From an uncultured Lachnospiraceae bacterium (GTDB lineage: Bacteria; Bacillota; Clostridia; Lachnospirales; Lachnospiraceae): a stretch of 7,026 nt of DNA. Location: positions 1 through 7,026 of the forward strand of contig CAMODS010000065.1 of NCBI GenBank assembly GCA_946611525.1, in the 5' to 3' direction. The notes under the pieces were generated by a model. It was not told the DNA's origin. It saw only the letters and a list, made by a program, of their open reading frames with translations, and did not search any database. Made by a program: the position numbers and the translations under genes. This document shows, in pieces, positions 1 through 5,867 of the stretch (position 1 is its first letter; every line of letters starts with the position of its first letter).

Positions 1-709
1 AGCGGTGACCTATACCGAGGATCATGACGAGGATGAGGCCACGCTTACCGGCTTTTTGGAAGAGGTGGCGTTGGTGGCGGATATCGATTCCGTGGAAGAA
101 AACCCTGACTATGTGGTACTTATGACACTCCACGCCGCCAAGGGATTGGAGTTTAAAAATGTGTATATGGCAGGGATGGAGGATGGCCTTTTTCCCAGCA
201 GTATGACGCTATACGGCGATGATCCGGGAGAACTTGAGGAGGAGAGACGACTTTGCTATGTGGGTATCACCAGGGCAAAGGAGTACCTTACCATGACTGC
301 AGCAAAGACCCGTATGCTAAGAGGCGAGGTGCAGTACAGTGCTTTATCCCGTTTTGTAAAGGAGATAGAGCCGGAGCTTTTGGACGGTGATTATCGCCCC
401 GACCGCTTTGGCGTCAATCGTCATGCTGAGCAAAGCGAAGGATCTTCCACCCAAAACTATTACAAAAAAAAGAAGGCCGTACTTACCGCACCAACCGTGT
501 ACGAGACCCAGACAAAGACCTTTTCATCATCAGGCAGTGACAAATCACCCCTTAACTATGAAGTGGGAGACCGTGTGTCCCATGCAAAATTTGGCGAGGG
601 CACAGTTCTTTCCATAGATGACGGTGGCAGGGACTTCGAGGTGGCAGTGGATTTTGACGGTAAGGTTAAGCGGATGTTCGCAGGCTTTGCGAAACTGGAG
701 AAAATATGA
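1..709 (+). CDS. pcrA: ATP-dependent DNA helicase PcrA/UvrD family, C-terminal part (5' end outside window)
   Basis: Superfamily 1A 3'-5' DNA helicase acting in repair and at transcription-replication conflicts. The open frame runs in from the left edge (codons begin at base 2), so the GTG at 5 is not a real start. Visible parts: motif V (TLHAAKGLEF, about 125-154) followed by GMEDGLFP; motif VI (EEERRLCYVGITRAKE, about 236-283), whose Arg codon at 272-274 is the expected nucleotide-contacting arginine; a low-complexity linker with YYKKKK and Ser/Thr-rich stretches; and a C-terminal Tudor-like domain (YEVGDRVSHAKFGEGTV to the end, about 556-706), which in PcrA proteins contacts RNA polymerase. 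The ATPase Walker motifs lie outside the window. The linker contains an in-frame copy of a dispersed repeat (419-446). The stop overlaps the next gene's ATG (ATGA at 706-709), suggesting translational coupling. UvrD/PcrA family is near certain; PcrA is preferred from the C-terminal domain and the Firmicutes-like context. Confidence 0.95.
   Translation, partial: AVTYTEDHDEDEATLTGFLEEVALVADIDSVEENPDYVVLMTLHAAKGLEFKNVYMAGMEDGLFPSSMTLYGDDPGELEEERRLCYVGITRAKEYLTMTAAKTRMLRGEVQYSALSRFVKEIEPELLDGDYRPDRFGVNRHAEQSEGSSTQNYYKKKKAVLTAPTVYETQTKTFSSSGSDKSPLNYEVGDRVSHAKFGEGTVLSIDDGGRDFEVAVDFDGKVKRMFAGFAKLEKI
419..446 (+). repeat. Dispersed repeat unit, copy 1, in-frame inside the helicase linker
   Basis: This 28-base unit, core GAGCAAAGCGAAGGATCTT, matches 25 of 28 bases of the unit at 943-970; it differs at unit positions 1, 7 and 14. 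It is read as RHAEQSEGSS, in the same phase as the second copy. It falls in the flexible linker between the helicase core and the C-terminal Tudor-like domain, where an insertion should be tolerated. Confidence 0.8.
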
Positions 710-2031
710 GCAGACGAAAAAAGGTCTCAAAAAATGCACCGTGCATGGAGGGCAGCAGACAGGATTACTGCCCTCATTTTCTGGAATGCGGTGGATGTAA
801 ATATCAGAAAATGACATATGAGGAGCAGCTTTCGGTAAAGGAAGAGGAGATGCGCCAGCTTTTTGAGCCGGTGCTGTCCACTTCGACAGGTATGACAGTG
901 ACACCTGCATCCACCGGTGTCCCCTGTCAACCTGACGCCCCCTGTCATCCTGAGCGAAGCGAAGGATCTTTATTCGACCACATCTGGGAAGGCATAAAGG
1001 AAAGTCCTGTAAAAGAGGGCTACCGCAACAAGATGGAGTTCTCTTTTGGCGACGAATACTTAGACGGCCCCTTAGCGCTCGGCATGCACAAGCGGGGCAG
1101 CCACTTTGACATAGTAAGTGTCACTGACTGTCGCATAGCCCATCCGGATATGATACGGATCCTTCAGGTGACACTGGATTATTTTGCCGGGCAGGGCACA
1201 CCATTTTTCCACAGGGTGCGCCACGACGGCTACTTAAGGCACCTTTTGGTGAGGCGTGCATATCACACAGGTGAGATACTGGTGGATCTGGTGACCACAT
1301 CTGATGGACAGTATGAAAGCCTTATAGAGGGATGGCGTGATGCCGTGCTAAAAGCGGGCTTAGAGGGACGGATCGCCGGTATCCTCCACACCAAAAACGA
1401 CCGCGTTGCCGATGTGGTGGAGGATCAGGGCACAGAGGTGCTCTATGGAAAAGGAGAGTTTACGGAGGAGCTTTTGGGGCTGAAGTTTAGGATAACACCC
1501 TTTTCATTTTTCCAGACCAACTCCGCCGGGGCAGAGGTGCTTTACGACACCGCCAGGGAGTATCTTAGGGCTTCCGGTACCGGGGTAAAGACTCTATATG
1601 ATCTTTACAGCGGCACAGGAACCATATCACAGCTTCTTTCTTTTGCCGCTAAAAGCGTGACCGGAGTGGAGATCGTAAAAGAAGCAGTGGAAGCCGCAAA
1701 ACTCAGCGCAGAGGAAAACGGTATAGAAAACTGCCACTTTATTGCCGGGGATGTGCTAAAAGTACTTGACGAGTTGAGTGATGCTCCGGATGCCATAATT
1801 TTGGATCCTCCAAGGGACGGAGTAAATCCAAAGGCACTTAGAAAAATATTGGCATACGGTGCCAAAACTATTATATACATAGCCTGCCGTCCGGCATCCC
1901 TTGCCAGGGATTATGAAGTGTTTAGGCATTTTGGCTATGAGATAAGACGTATGAGCGGTATGGATATGTACCCGTTCACACGACATTTGGAGCTAATTGC
2001 TCTTTTGACAAAAAATGAGGCAGGAACATAA
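706..2031 (+). CDS. rlmD: 23S rRNA (uracil-5-)-methyltransferase, RlmD/RlmCD (RumA) family, with repeat-derived insertion
   Basis: SAM-dependent enzyme of the RumA/TrmA family, which makes 5-methyluridine in 23S rRNA (U1939 in E. coli RlmD; Firmicutes RlmCD enzymes also modify U747). The likely 4Fe-4S ligands are C22, C28, C31 (C-x5-C-x2-C) and C142, matching the RumA spacing. The SAM-binding loop is DLYSGTGT (299-306), the DPPRDG motif is at 367-372, the nucleophile is C394 in IACRPASLARD, and the probable base is E429 in HLELIALL. There is no N-terminal TRAM domain; the Cys cluster starts almost at once. Residues 57-89 are an extra segment encoded by a repeat cassette (about 874-972) between the Fe-S region and the FDHIWEGIKESP segment that normally follows. 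The ATG overlaps the helicase stop, and GGAG at 697-700 gives a suitable RBS. The family is clear; the exact target uridine cannot be read from sequence. Confidence 0.9.
   Translation: MSRRKKVSKNAPCMEGSRQDYCPHFLECGGCKYQKMTYEEQLSVKEEEMRQLFEPVLSTSTGMTVTPASTGVPCQPDAPCHPERSEGSLFDHIWEGIKESPVKEGYRNKMEFSFGDEYLDGPLALGMHKRGSHFDIVSVTDCRIAHPDMIRILQVTLDYFAGQGTPFFHRVRHDGYLRHLLVRRAYHTGEILVDLVTTSDGQYESLIEGWRDAVLKAGLEGRIAGILHTKNDRVADVVEDQGTEVLYGKGEFTEELLGLKFRITPFSFFQTNSAGAEVLYDTAREYLRASGTGVKTLYDLYSGTGTISQLLSFAAKSVTGVEIVKEAVEAAKLSAEENGIENCHFIAGDVLKVLDELSDAPDAIILDPPRDGVNPKALRKILAYGAKTIIYIACRPASLARDYEVFRHFGYEIRRMSGMDMYPFTRHLELIALLTKNEAGT
881..898 (-). repeat. Inverted relative of the dispersed repeat
   Basis: CTTCGACAGGTATGACAG resembles the reverse complement of the first 18 bases of the 943-970 unit (CTTCGCTCAGGATGACAG), with small differences in the middle. 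It lies upstream in opposite orientation, so the two could form the arms of a hairpin-like cassette. It also resembles the CTTCGACAAGCTCAGG-type dispersed repeat seen in many genomes, here apparently shortened. It is divergent, so the call is tentative. Confidence 0.5.
921..935 (+). repeat. Truncated tandem copy of the repeat start
   Basis: CCCCTGTCAACCTGA here and CCCCTGTCATCCTGA at 939-953 match at 14 of 15 bases and are offset by exactly 18 bases. The protein therefore reads PCQPDA followed by PCHPER. This is either a partial duplication or a decayed neighbouring unit. The 18-base period keeps the reading frame open. Confidence 0.7.
943..970 (+). repeat. Dispersed repeat unit, copy 2, in-frame inside the methyltransferase
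   Basis: The unit starts TGTCATCCTGAGCGAAGC and ends GAAGGATCTT. It is read as CHPERSEGSL (residues 80-89). I recognise the HPERSEGS peptide and its other-frame versions as recurring in unrelated predicted bacterial proteins, as expected of a mobile or dispersed short repeat. It matches copy 1 in the helicase gene at 25 of 28 bases. Confidence 0.85.
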
Positions 2032-2032
2032 T
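2005..2032 (+). promoter_or_regulatory. Candidate sigma-A promoter for the LoaP-like gene
   Basis: A perfect -35 TTGACA (2005-2010), a 16-base spacer and a -10 CATAAT (2027-2032, five of six consensus bases) lie across the last codons of the methyltransferase. Transcription would begin near 2039, leaving a leader of about 20 bases that includes the TTGAGG ribosome binding site at 2045-2050. Part of the -35 match could be chance, because it is also coding sequence. Confidence 0.5.
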
Positions 2033-2058
2033 AACAGATTGGTTTTGAGGATTAGATC

Positions 2059-2616
2059 ATGATATATGTACTTCAGGTAATGACAGGACGTGAGTCGGAG
2101 GTTATCACATTTATGGAAGCTCTGGTGGATAAAGAGTATTACAATGATGTTTATTATCCCACCAGAAAAATGCAAAAAAAGTTTAAAGGTCAGTGGAATG
2201 AAGTTACAGAAAAGCTCATACCCGGATACATCTTTGTTGAATCGGATGAACCTGTGAAGCTGTATCAGCAGTTAAAAAGGGTTCCGAGACTTACAAAGCT
2301 TTTGGGCCGTGACCCCGATGAAAAGGAAATACAGCGCCTGACAGAGCGTGATGAGAGGTGGCTTAGGAAGCTTATGGGTGTCCGTGAAGGCCAGAAAAAC
2401 CAGGATCCCCATCTCCGTGGTGAGGTTGGTCTTACCCTTGTCTCCATAGATGATGATAATGTAGTCCACATTCTTGAGGGCCCACTGAAGGGTGTGGAGG
2501 GACATATCTTAAAATACAATCTTCACAAACGCTTTGCTGCCGTTGAGATGGATTTTATGGGACAAAAGACGGTACTGCACATGGGTATAATGATAGCGGA
2601 AAAGAAAGGGGAGTAG
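2059..2616 (+). CDS. loaP: LoaP-type NusG paralog (processive antitermination factor)
   Basis: Specialised NusG-family elongation factor. LoaP proteins bind RNA polymerase and promote read-through of terminators in long operons, usually polysaccharide or antibiotic clusters. At 185 residues it has the usual size. The NGN domain (about 1-110) starts with MIYVLQVMTGRESEV and contains LIPGYIFVES (53-62) and RVPRLTKLLG (74-83). After a charged linker, a KOW domain (about 121-180) carries ILEGPLKGVEGHI (138-150) and NLHKR (154-158). The GPLKGVEG plus HKR pattern and the weak N-terminal conservation are more like LoaP than housekeeping NusG, and the gene is not beside secE or rplK. The ATG at 2059 follows TTGAGG by eight bases. 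The next gene has its own promoter, so its target operon is not evident here. A housekeeping NusG is the less likely alternative. Confidence 0.8.
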   Translation: MIYVLQVMTGRESEVITFMEALVDKEYYNDVYYPTRKMQKKFKGQWNEVTEKLIPGYIFVESDEPVKLYQQLKRVPRLTKLLGRDPDEKEIQRLTERDERWLRKLMGVREGQKNQDPHLRGEVGLTLVSIDDDNVVHILEGPLKGVEGHILKYNLHKRFAAVEMDFMGQKTVLHMGIMIAEKKGE

Positions 2617-2633
2617 TAGCGGCTATCCCTTTT
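2605..2633 (+). terminator. Possible weak terminator hairpin overlapping the LoaP-like stop codon
   Basis: AAAGGGGA (2605-2612) pairs with TCCCTTTT (2626-2633), with one G-U pair. Inside, TAG (2617-2619) pairs with CTA (2623-2625) around a CGG loop, leaving a four-base bulge. The T run is part of the stem and the sequence after it (AGCTTCTT) is only moderately T-rich, so termination is probably leaky if it occurs at all. Confidence 0.35.
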
Positions 2634-2639
2634 AGCTTC

Positions 2640-2668
2640 TTGATATTACTGTCCATTTTTCGTATAAT
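2640..2668 (+). promoter_or_regulatory. Sigma-A-type promoter for the membrane phosphatase gene
   Basis: The -35 is TTGATA (2640-2645, five of six), the spacer is exactly 17 bases, and the -10 is a perfect TATAAT (2663-2668). The predicted start is near 2675, giving a leader of about 39 bases ending in a strong GGAGGGG site (2702-2708). The position in the intergenic gap and the geometry make this the best-supported promoter in the window. Confidence 0.8.
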
Positions 2669-2684
2669 AAATACGTATGTTATT
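2666..2684. promoter_or_regulatory. Imperfect dyad over the -10/start region, possible operator
   Basis: AATAA (2666-2670) and TTATT (2680-2684) flank the perfect palindrome ATACGTAT (2671-2678), with one extra base on the right. The element overlaps the -10 end and the predicted transcription start, where a repressor could act. It is AT-rich, so chance is a serious alternative. Confidence 0.3.
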
Positions 2685-2713
2685 CTGCTTTCGACTATAG
2701 GGGAGGGGACTAC

Positions 2714-4828
2714 ATGATCGGCATGATACTGCGGATGTGCGTAGTTACAGGTTTATATATCATCCTTACCGTACTCATCTGGTACTGGCTAAAGGATAAA
2801 AAGATTGGAAATTTCTACCGTATCATCATAGGTATCATCTATGGTATCTGTTCAGTACTATCTACCCACTTTGGTATTAATTTCGGGCACAGCGTTTTAA
2901 ACGTCCGTGATATCGGTCCGCTGGCTGCAGGGCTTTTCTTTGACCCTGTTTCCGGTGTTATCGCCGGTCTTATCGGCGGCATTGAGCGCTACATCGCAGG
3001 GACATATTTCAATGTCAGTCCCTATACCCGTATTGCCTGCAGCGTGTCTACATGTCTTGCGGGTTTTTTGGCCATGATTCTAAATATCAAGGTTTTCAAG
3101 GGCAAAAAGCCCGCTCCCTTTTACGCATTTTTCATGGGCGCGGTAATGGAGGTCTTTCATATGTACGCCGTCTTTGTGACACATTCCGACGACATGTACA
3201 AGGCCTTTACGGTGGTGCGTTCCTGCTCCATTCCCATGATCCTTTTTACCGGTACAGGGCTTGCCGTTAGTGCTGCCATTTTGCAAAAAAGAGAGGGGCA
3301 GTGGCTTTCGCCTTTTGCTCATGTCAGTGCCGACAGGCTTCCCATTGCCATGACCTTTCAAAAATGGCTTTTTGTCATAACTTTTTTGGTCATGTCAGTC
3401 AATTTCGTTTTCAACTACATGCTCCAGTCCCAGTCGTCTTATCAGGAATGTACCGAGGTATTAGAGGGCGCCTCGGATGACATTATGAAAAGCATGGTTA
3501 TTTTGGACTCTCCCAGAGTCAAATCAGGTGAAGCCAAAATTGCATTTTCAAAAGATATTATATCCATCCGTGTGGGCAGGACGGGAGAGTTTGCCATAGT
3601 AGACAGTTCGGGGATGGTCACCTCGGGGGGCCGCAAGGGACAGACGATCCCAACCGGTGAGATGGATGCCATCAAAAAAGTCGGAGAGGACAAGGGCATT
3701 CTGGGACGGTATTTTGGCTTGAGTTACGTGATCAGGATAGACAGGATAAATGACGGACTGATGCTTCTTACCCTTTTGCCGCAGGAGGAGGTTTTCTACA
3801 GCCGAAATATCTGGGCCTATGAGACAGGTCTTTCGGAGATACTTCTTTTTTCAGTGGTTTACGTGCTGATCTCTTTGCTTTTATTCTACGTGGTGGAGCG
3901 CAACATGACCAGGGTAAATGACTCCTTAGAGCAGATCACAAACGGTGATCTGGATGAGGTGGTGGATGTCAGGACATCCTCCGAGTTTTCCATGCTTTCC
4001 GACGATATCAATCAGACTGTTGATGCCCTAAAGGATTACATCGAGGCGGCCAGGAAAAAGATGGAGGAGGAGTTGGAACTGGCATATACCATCCAAAACT
4101 CCGCCCTCCCCAAGAATTTCAATTTCCCCGGCCATGATGAGTTCGAACTTTATGCCACCATGGATCCTGCCAAAGAGGTGGGCGGCGATTTCTATGATTT
4201 CTTCTTTGTATCAGGAGACAGGCTTGCACTTGTTATAGCTGATGTTTCCGGCAAGGGCGTTCCCGCGGCACTCTTTATGATGAGAGCAAAGACTGCCATA
4301 AGGAGCCTGGCAGAGTCCGGCAAGTCTCCCGGAGAGATAGTATTCCAGGCCAACAACGAGCTTTGTGATGGCAATGACGCAGGCATGTTTGTTACGGCGT
4401 GGATAGGCATTTTGGATCTCTACACCGGCAAGATGACCTGTGCCAATGCAGGCCATGAGTATCCCGTTATCAGACACGAAAACGGGACCTATGTATTTAT
4501 GAAGGACAACCACAGCGTAGCCCTGGGTACTATGGAGGATCTTCCGGCAAAGGAGTATGAGATGACACTGCTTCCCGGAGACCGGCTTTTTGTTTACACC
4601 GACGGTGTACCTGAGGCCATCAATAAAAAGGAGGAGCAGTACGGTGGAGACCGCCTCCTTGGAGTGTTAAATGCAAATCTGTCCTTCAATATGAAAGATA
4701 CCCTGCCCTTAGTAAGGCAGGATGTCAGTGACTTTGCTGACGGGGCAGAGCAGTTTGATGACATTACCATGATAGGATTCCACTTTAAACAACTGTACAG
4801 CAAGGATTCACGGAAAATTAAGCCGTGA
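2714..4828 (+). CDS. Membrane-bound SpoIIE/RsbU-family serine phosphatase with LytS-type 5TM and Cache-like sensor regions
   Basis: Probable PP2C-type protein phosphatase that turns an external or membrane signal into dephosphorylation of a target, typically a STAS anti-sigma antagonist; no such partner is in the window. Order: LytS-type 5TM region (about 1-190) with the hallmark NVRDIGPLAAGLFF (63-76) and GLIGGIERYIAG (85-96); a membrane segment about 218-236; an extracellular Cache-like region about 237-370 (GRTGEFAIVDSSGMV, 288-302); a membrane segment about 374-394; HAMP about 395-445; a coiled linker with EEELELAYTIQNSALP (451-466); and the phosphatase domain about 475-695. Likely metal ligands and motifs are D492 in VGGDFYD, D510 in DVSGKG, D630 in YTDG and D682/D683 in FDDIT, so the enzyme looks intact. 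The ATG at 2714 is set by GGAGGGG just upstream; M4 is an alternative. The family assignment is secure, but ligand and substrate are unknown. Confidence 0.9.
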   Translation: MIGMILRMCVVTGLYIILTVLIWYWLKDKKIGNFYRIIIGIIYGICSVLSTHFGINFGHSVLNVRDIGPLAAGLFFDPVSGVIAGLIGGIERYIAGTYFNVSPYTRIACSVSTCLAGFLAMILNIKVFKGKKPAPFYAFFMGAVMEVFHMYAVFVTHSDDMYKAFTVVRSCSIPMILFTGTGLAVSAAILQKREGQWLSPFAHVSADRLPIAMTFQKWLFVITFLVMSVNFVFNYMLQSQSSYQECTEVLEGASDDIMKSMVILDSPRVKSGEAKIAFSKDIISIRVGRTGEFAIVDSSGMVTSGGRKGQTIPTGEMDAIKKVGEDKGILGRYFGLSYVIRIDRINDGLMLLTLLPQEEVFYSRNIWAYETGLSEILLFSVVYVLISLLLFYVVERNMTRVNDSLEQITNGDLDEVVDVRTSSEFSMLSDDINQTVDALKDYIEAARKKMEEELELAYTIQNSALPKNFNFPGHDEFELYATMDPAKEVGGDFYDFFFVSGDRLALVIADVSGKGVPAALFMMRAKTAIRSLAESGKSPGEIVFQANNELCDGNDAGMFVTAWIGILDLYTGKMTCANAGHEYPVIRHENGTYVFMKDNHSVALGTMEDLPAKEYEMTLLPGDRLFVYTDGVPEAINKKEEQYGGDRLLGVLNANLSFNMKDTLPLVRQDVSDFADGAEQFDDITMIGFHFKQLYSKDSRKIKP

Positions 4829-4838
4829 TTATTTCTCT
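4808..4838 (+). terminator. Possible weak intrinsic terminator at the end of the phosphatase gene
   Basis: TCACGG (4808-4813) pairs perfectly with CCGTGA (4823-4828) around a nine-base AT-rich loop. The right arm includes the stop codon. The following TTATTTCTCT is T-rich but interrupted. The six-base-pair stem is short, so efficiency would be modest. Confidence 0.4.
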
Positions 4839-4866
4839 TGACAGTGATGTGTAAAACCCATAGAAT
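4838..4866 (+). promoter_or_regulatory. Sigma-A-type promoter for the polysaccharide deacetylase gene
   Basis: A perfect TTGACA (4838-4843), a 17-base spacer and TAGAAT (4861-4866, five of six) sit in the 62-base gap. The start would be near 4873, giving a very short leader that includes AGGAGG (4881-4886) four bases before the ATG. Confidence 0.75.
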
Positions 4867-4890
4867 AGTTGAGGACTTTTAGGAGGAATA

Positions 4891-5826
4891 ATGACTGCTG
4901 AACAAAAAGAATTAGTTGAAAAAAAGCGTGACCGCCGTGGCAGGGTAAAGCGGATCAAAAACTTCATAGTCTCGTTTATCACTACCTGGATACTTGTTTC
5001 AATGATAGCCATAGTGGCTTTGACCGCAAAGGTTATTTCCCTTCAGCATCAAATAGACGAGATCAAGGGAAGTGGCTTGGCAAAAGATGCGCAGGTTTCC
5101 GAGGCTTCCGGTTCGGCGGACTTTACCGATGGAGACACGGATGCCATGGCTCTTATGAATTACGGACCCAGTGCTGAGGAAAATCTGGCCGAGGTAGGCG
5201 ACACTCTAAAGGTTTATCTTACCTTTGATGATGGCCCCAGTGGCAATTCCGATAAGATCCTGGACATCCTTGATGATTATAATGTAAAGGCTACTTTTTT
5301 TGTGGTTGGAAAAGAGGACGATGAGTCCAAGCGCATATACAAGAGGATAGTGGATGAGGGTCACACTCTTGCAATGCATTCTTACACCCACAAGTACAGC
5401 TACATATATTCCTCGCTGGACAATTTCAAAAGCGACATGGACAAGCTCCAGAATCTTCTGTATGATGTGACCGGTGTAGACTGTGATCTGTACAGGTTTC
5501 CGGGGGGGAGCTCCAACCGTGTATCCAACACGGACATGTCCGAGTATATCAATTACCTTAATAAGAAAAACATCAGATATTTAGACTGGAATGTGGCCAG
5601 CGGAGACGCTACGTCGGCTCCCATCACCGCGGATGATCTGGTTGAAAATGTCATGTCTGATGTGGTAAAATATAAAACGTCGGTCGTGCTGATGCATGAC
5701 GCAGATTCAAAGGATGCTACAGTGGAGGCTCTGCCTACTATTATTGAAAAGCTTCAGGCAGAGGGAGCACTGATCCTTCCGGTCAGTGACGACACTGAGA
5801 TGATACAGCATATTACAGTTCAGTAA
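4891..5826 (+). CDS. Membrane-anchored NodB-type polysaccharide deacetylase
   Basis: Carbohydrate esterase family 4 enzyme expected to remove acetyl groups from peptidoglycan or another surface glycan outside the membrane. A short, very basic cytoplasmic tail (about 1-24) precedes one transmembrane helix (about 25-49), so it is a type II protein. A variable acidic spacer (about 55-104) leads to the NodB domain (about 107-300). The catalytic set is complete: TFDDGP (111-116, with D113 as likely base and D114 as metal ligand), metal-binding HSYTH (H163, H167), RFPGGSS (202-208), DWN (232-234) and MHD (268-270, H269 as likely acid). The ATG at 4891 is fixed by AGGAGG. Upstream it has its own promoter; downstream, the bactofilin gene follows after 41 bases with no clear terminator, so they may be co-transcribed. 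PgdA-like peptidoglycan N-acetylglucosamine deacetylase is plausible, but the actual substrate cannot be told. Confidence 0.92.
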   Translation: MTAEQKELVEKKRDRRGRVKRIKNFIVSFITTWILVSMIAIVALTAKVISLQHQIDEIKGSGLAKDAQVSEASGSADFTDGDTDAMALMNYGPSAEENLAEVGDTLKVYLTFDDGPSGNSDKILDILDDYNVKATFFVVGKEDDESKRIYKRIVDEGHTLAMHSYTHKYSYIYSSLDNFKSDMDKLQNLLYDVTGVDCDLYRFPGGSSNRVSNTDMSEYINYLNKKNIRYLDWNVASGDATSAPITADDLVENVMSDVVKYKTSVVLMHDADSKDATVEALPTIIEKLQAEGALILPVSDDTEMIQHITVQ

Positions 5827-5867
5827 ATTTATTTTACATATAATTTTTATAAAAGTGGAGGTAATAC

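Noticed and set aside
387..617. Second plus-strand frame containing IVMLSKAKDL
   Set aside because: This is the alternative-frame reading of the dispersed repeat inside the helicase gene; such peptides often appear as spurious predicted proteins.
545..910. Minus-strand open frame of 121 codons across the helicase-methyltransferase junction
   Set aside because: It spans two well-supported + strand genes, has no recognisable motifs and no good ribosome binding site was seen.
419..970. CRISPR array formed by the repeated units
   Set aside because: The copies are about 500 bases apart, inside coding genes and imperfect, with no regular spacers.
2617..2713. Riboswitch or structured leader upstream of the phosphatase
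   Set aside because: Only about 39 bases lie between the predicted start and the ATG, with no conserved aptamer-like pattern; it is too short for a typical riboswitch.
5839..5844. TATAAT before the bactofilin gene as a possible -10
   Set aside because: No acceptable -35 lies 16-18 bases upstream (17 bases gives CAGTTC), and the gap is AT-rich, so chance is likely. Co-transcription with the deacetylase is simpler.
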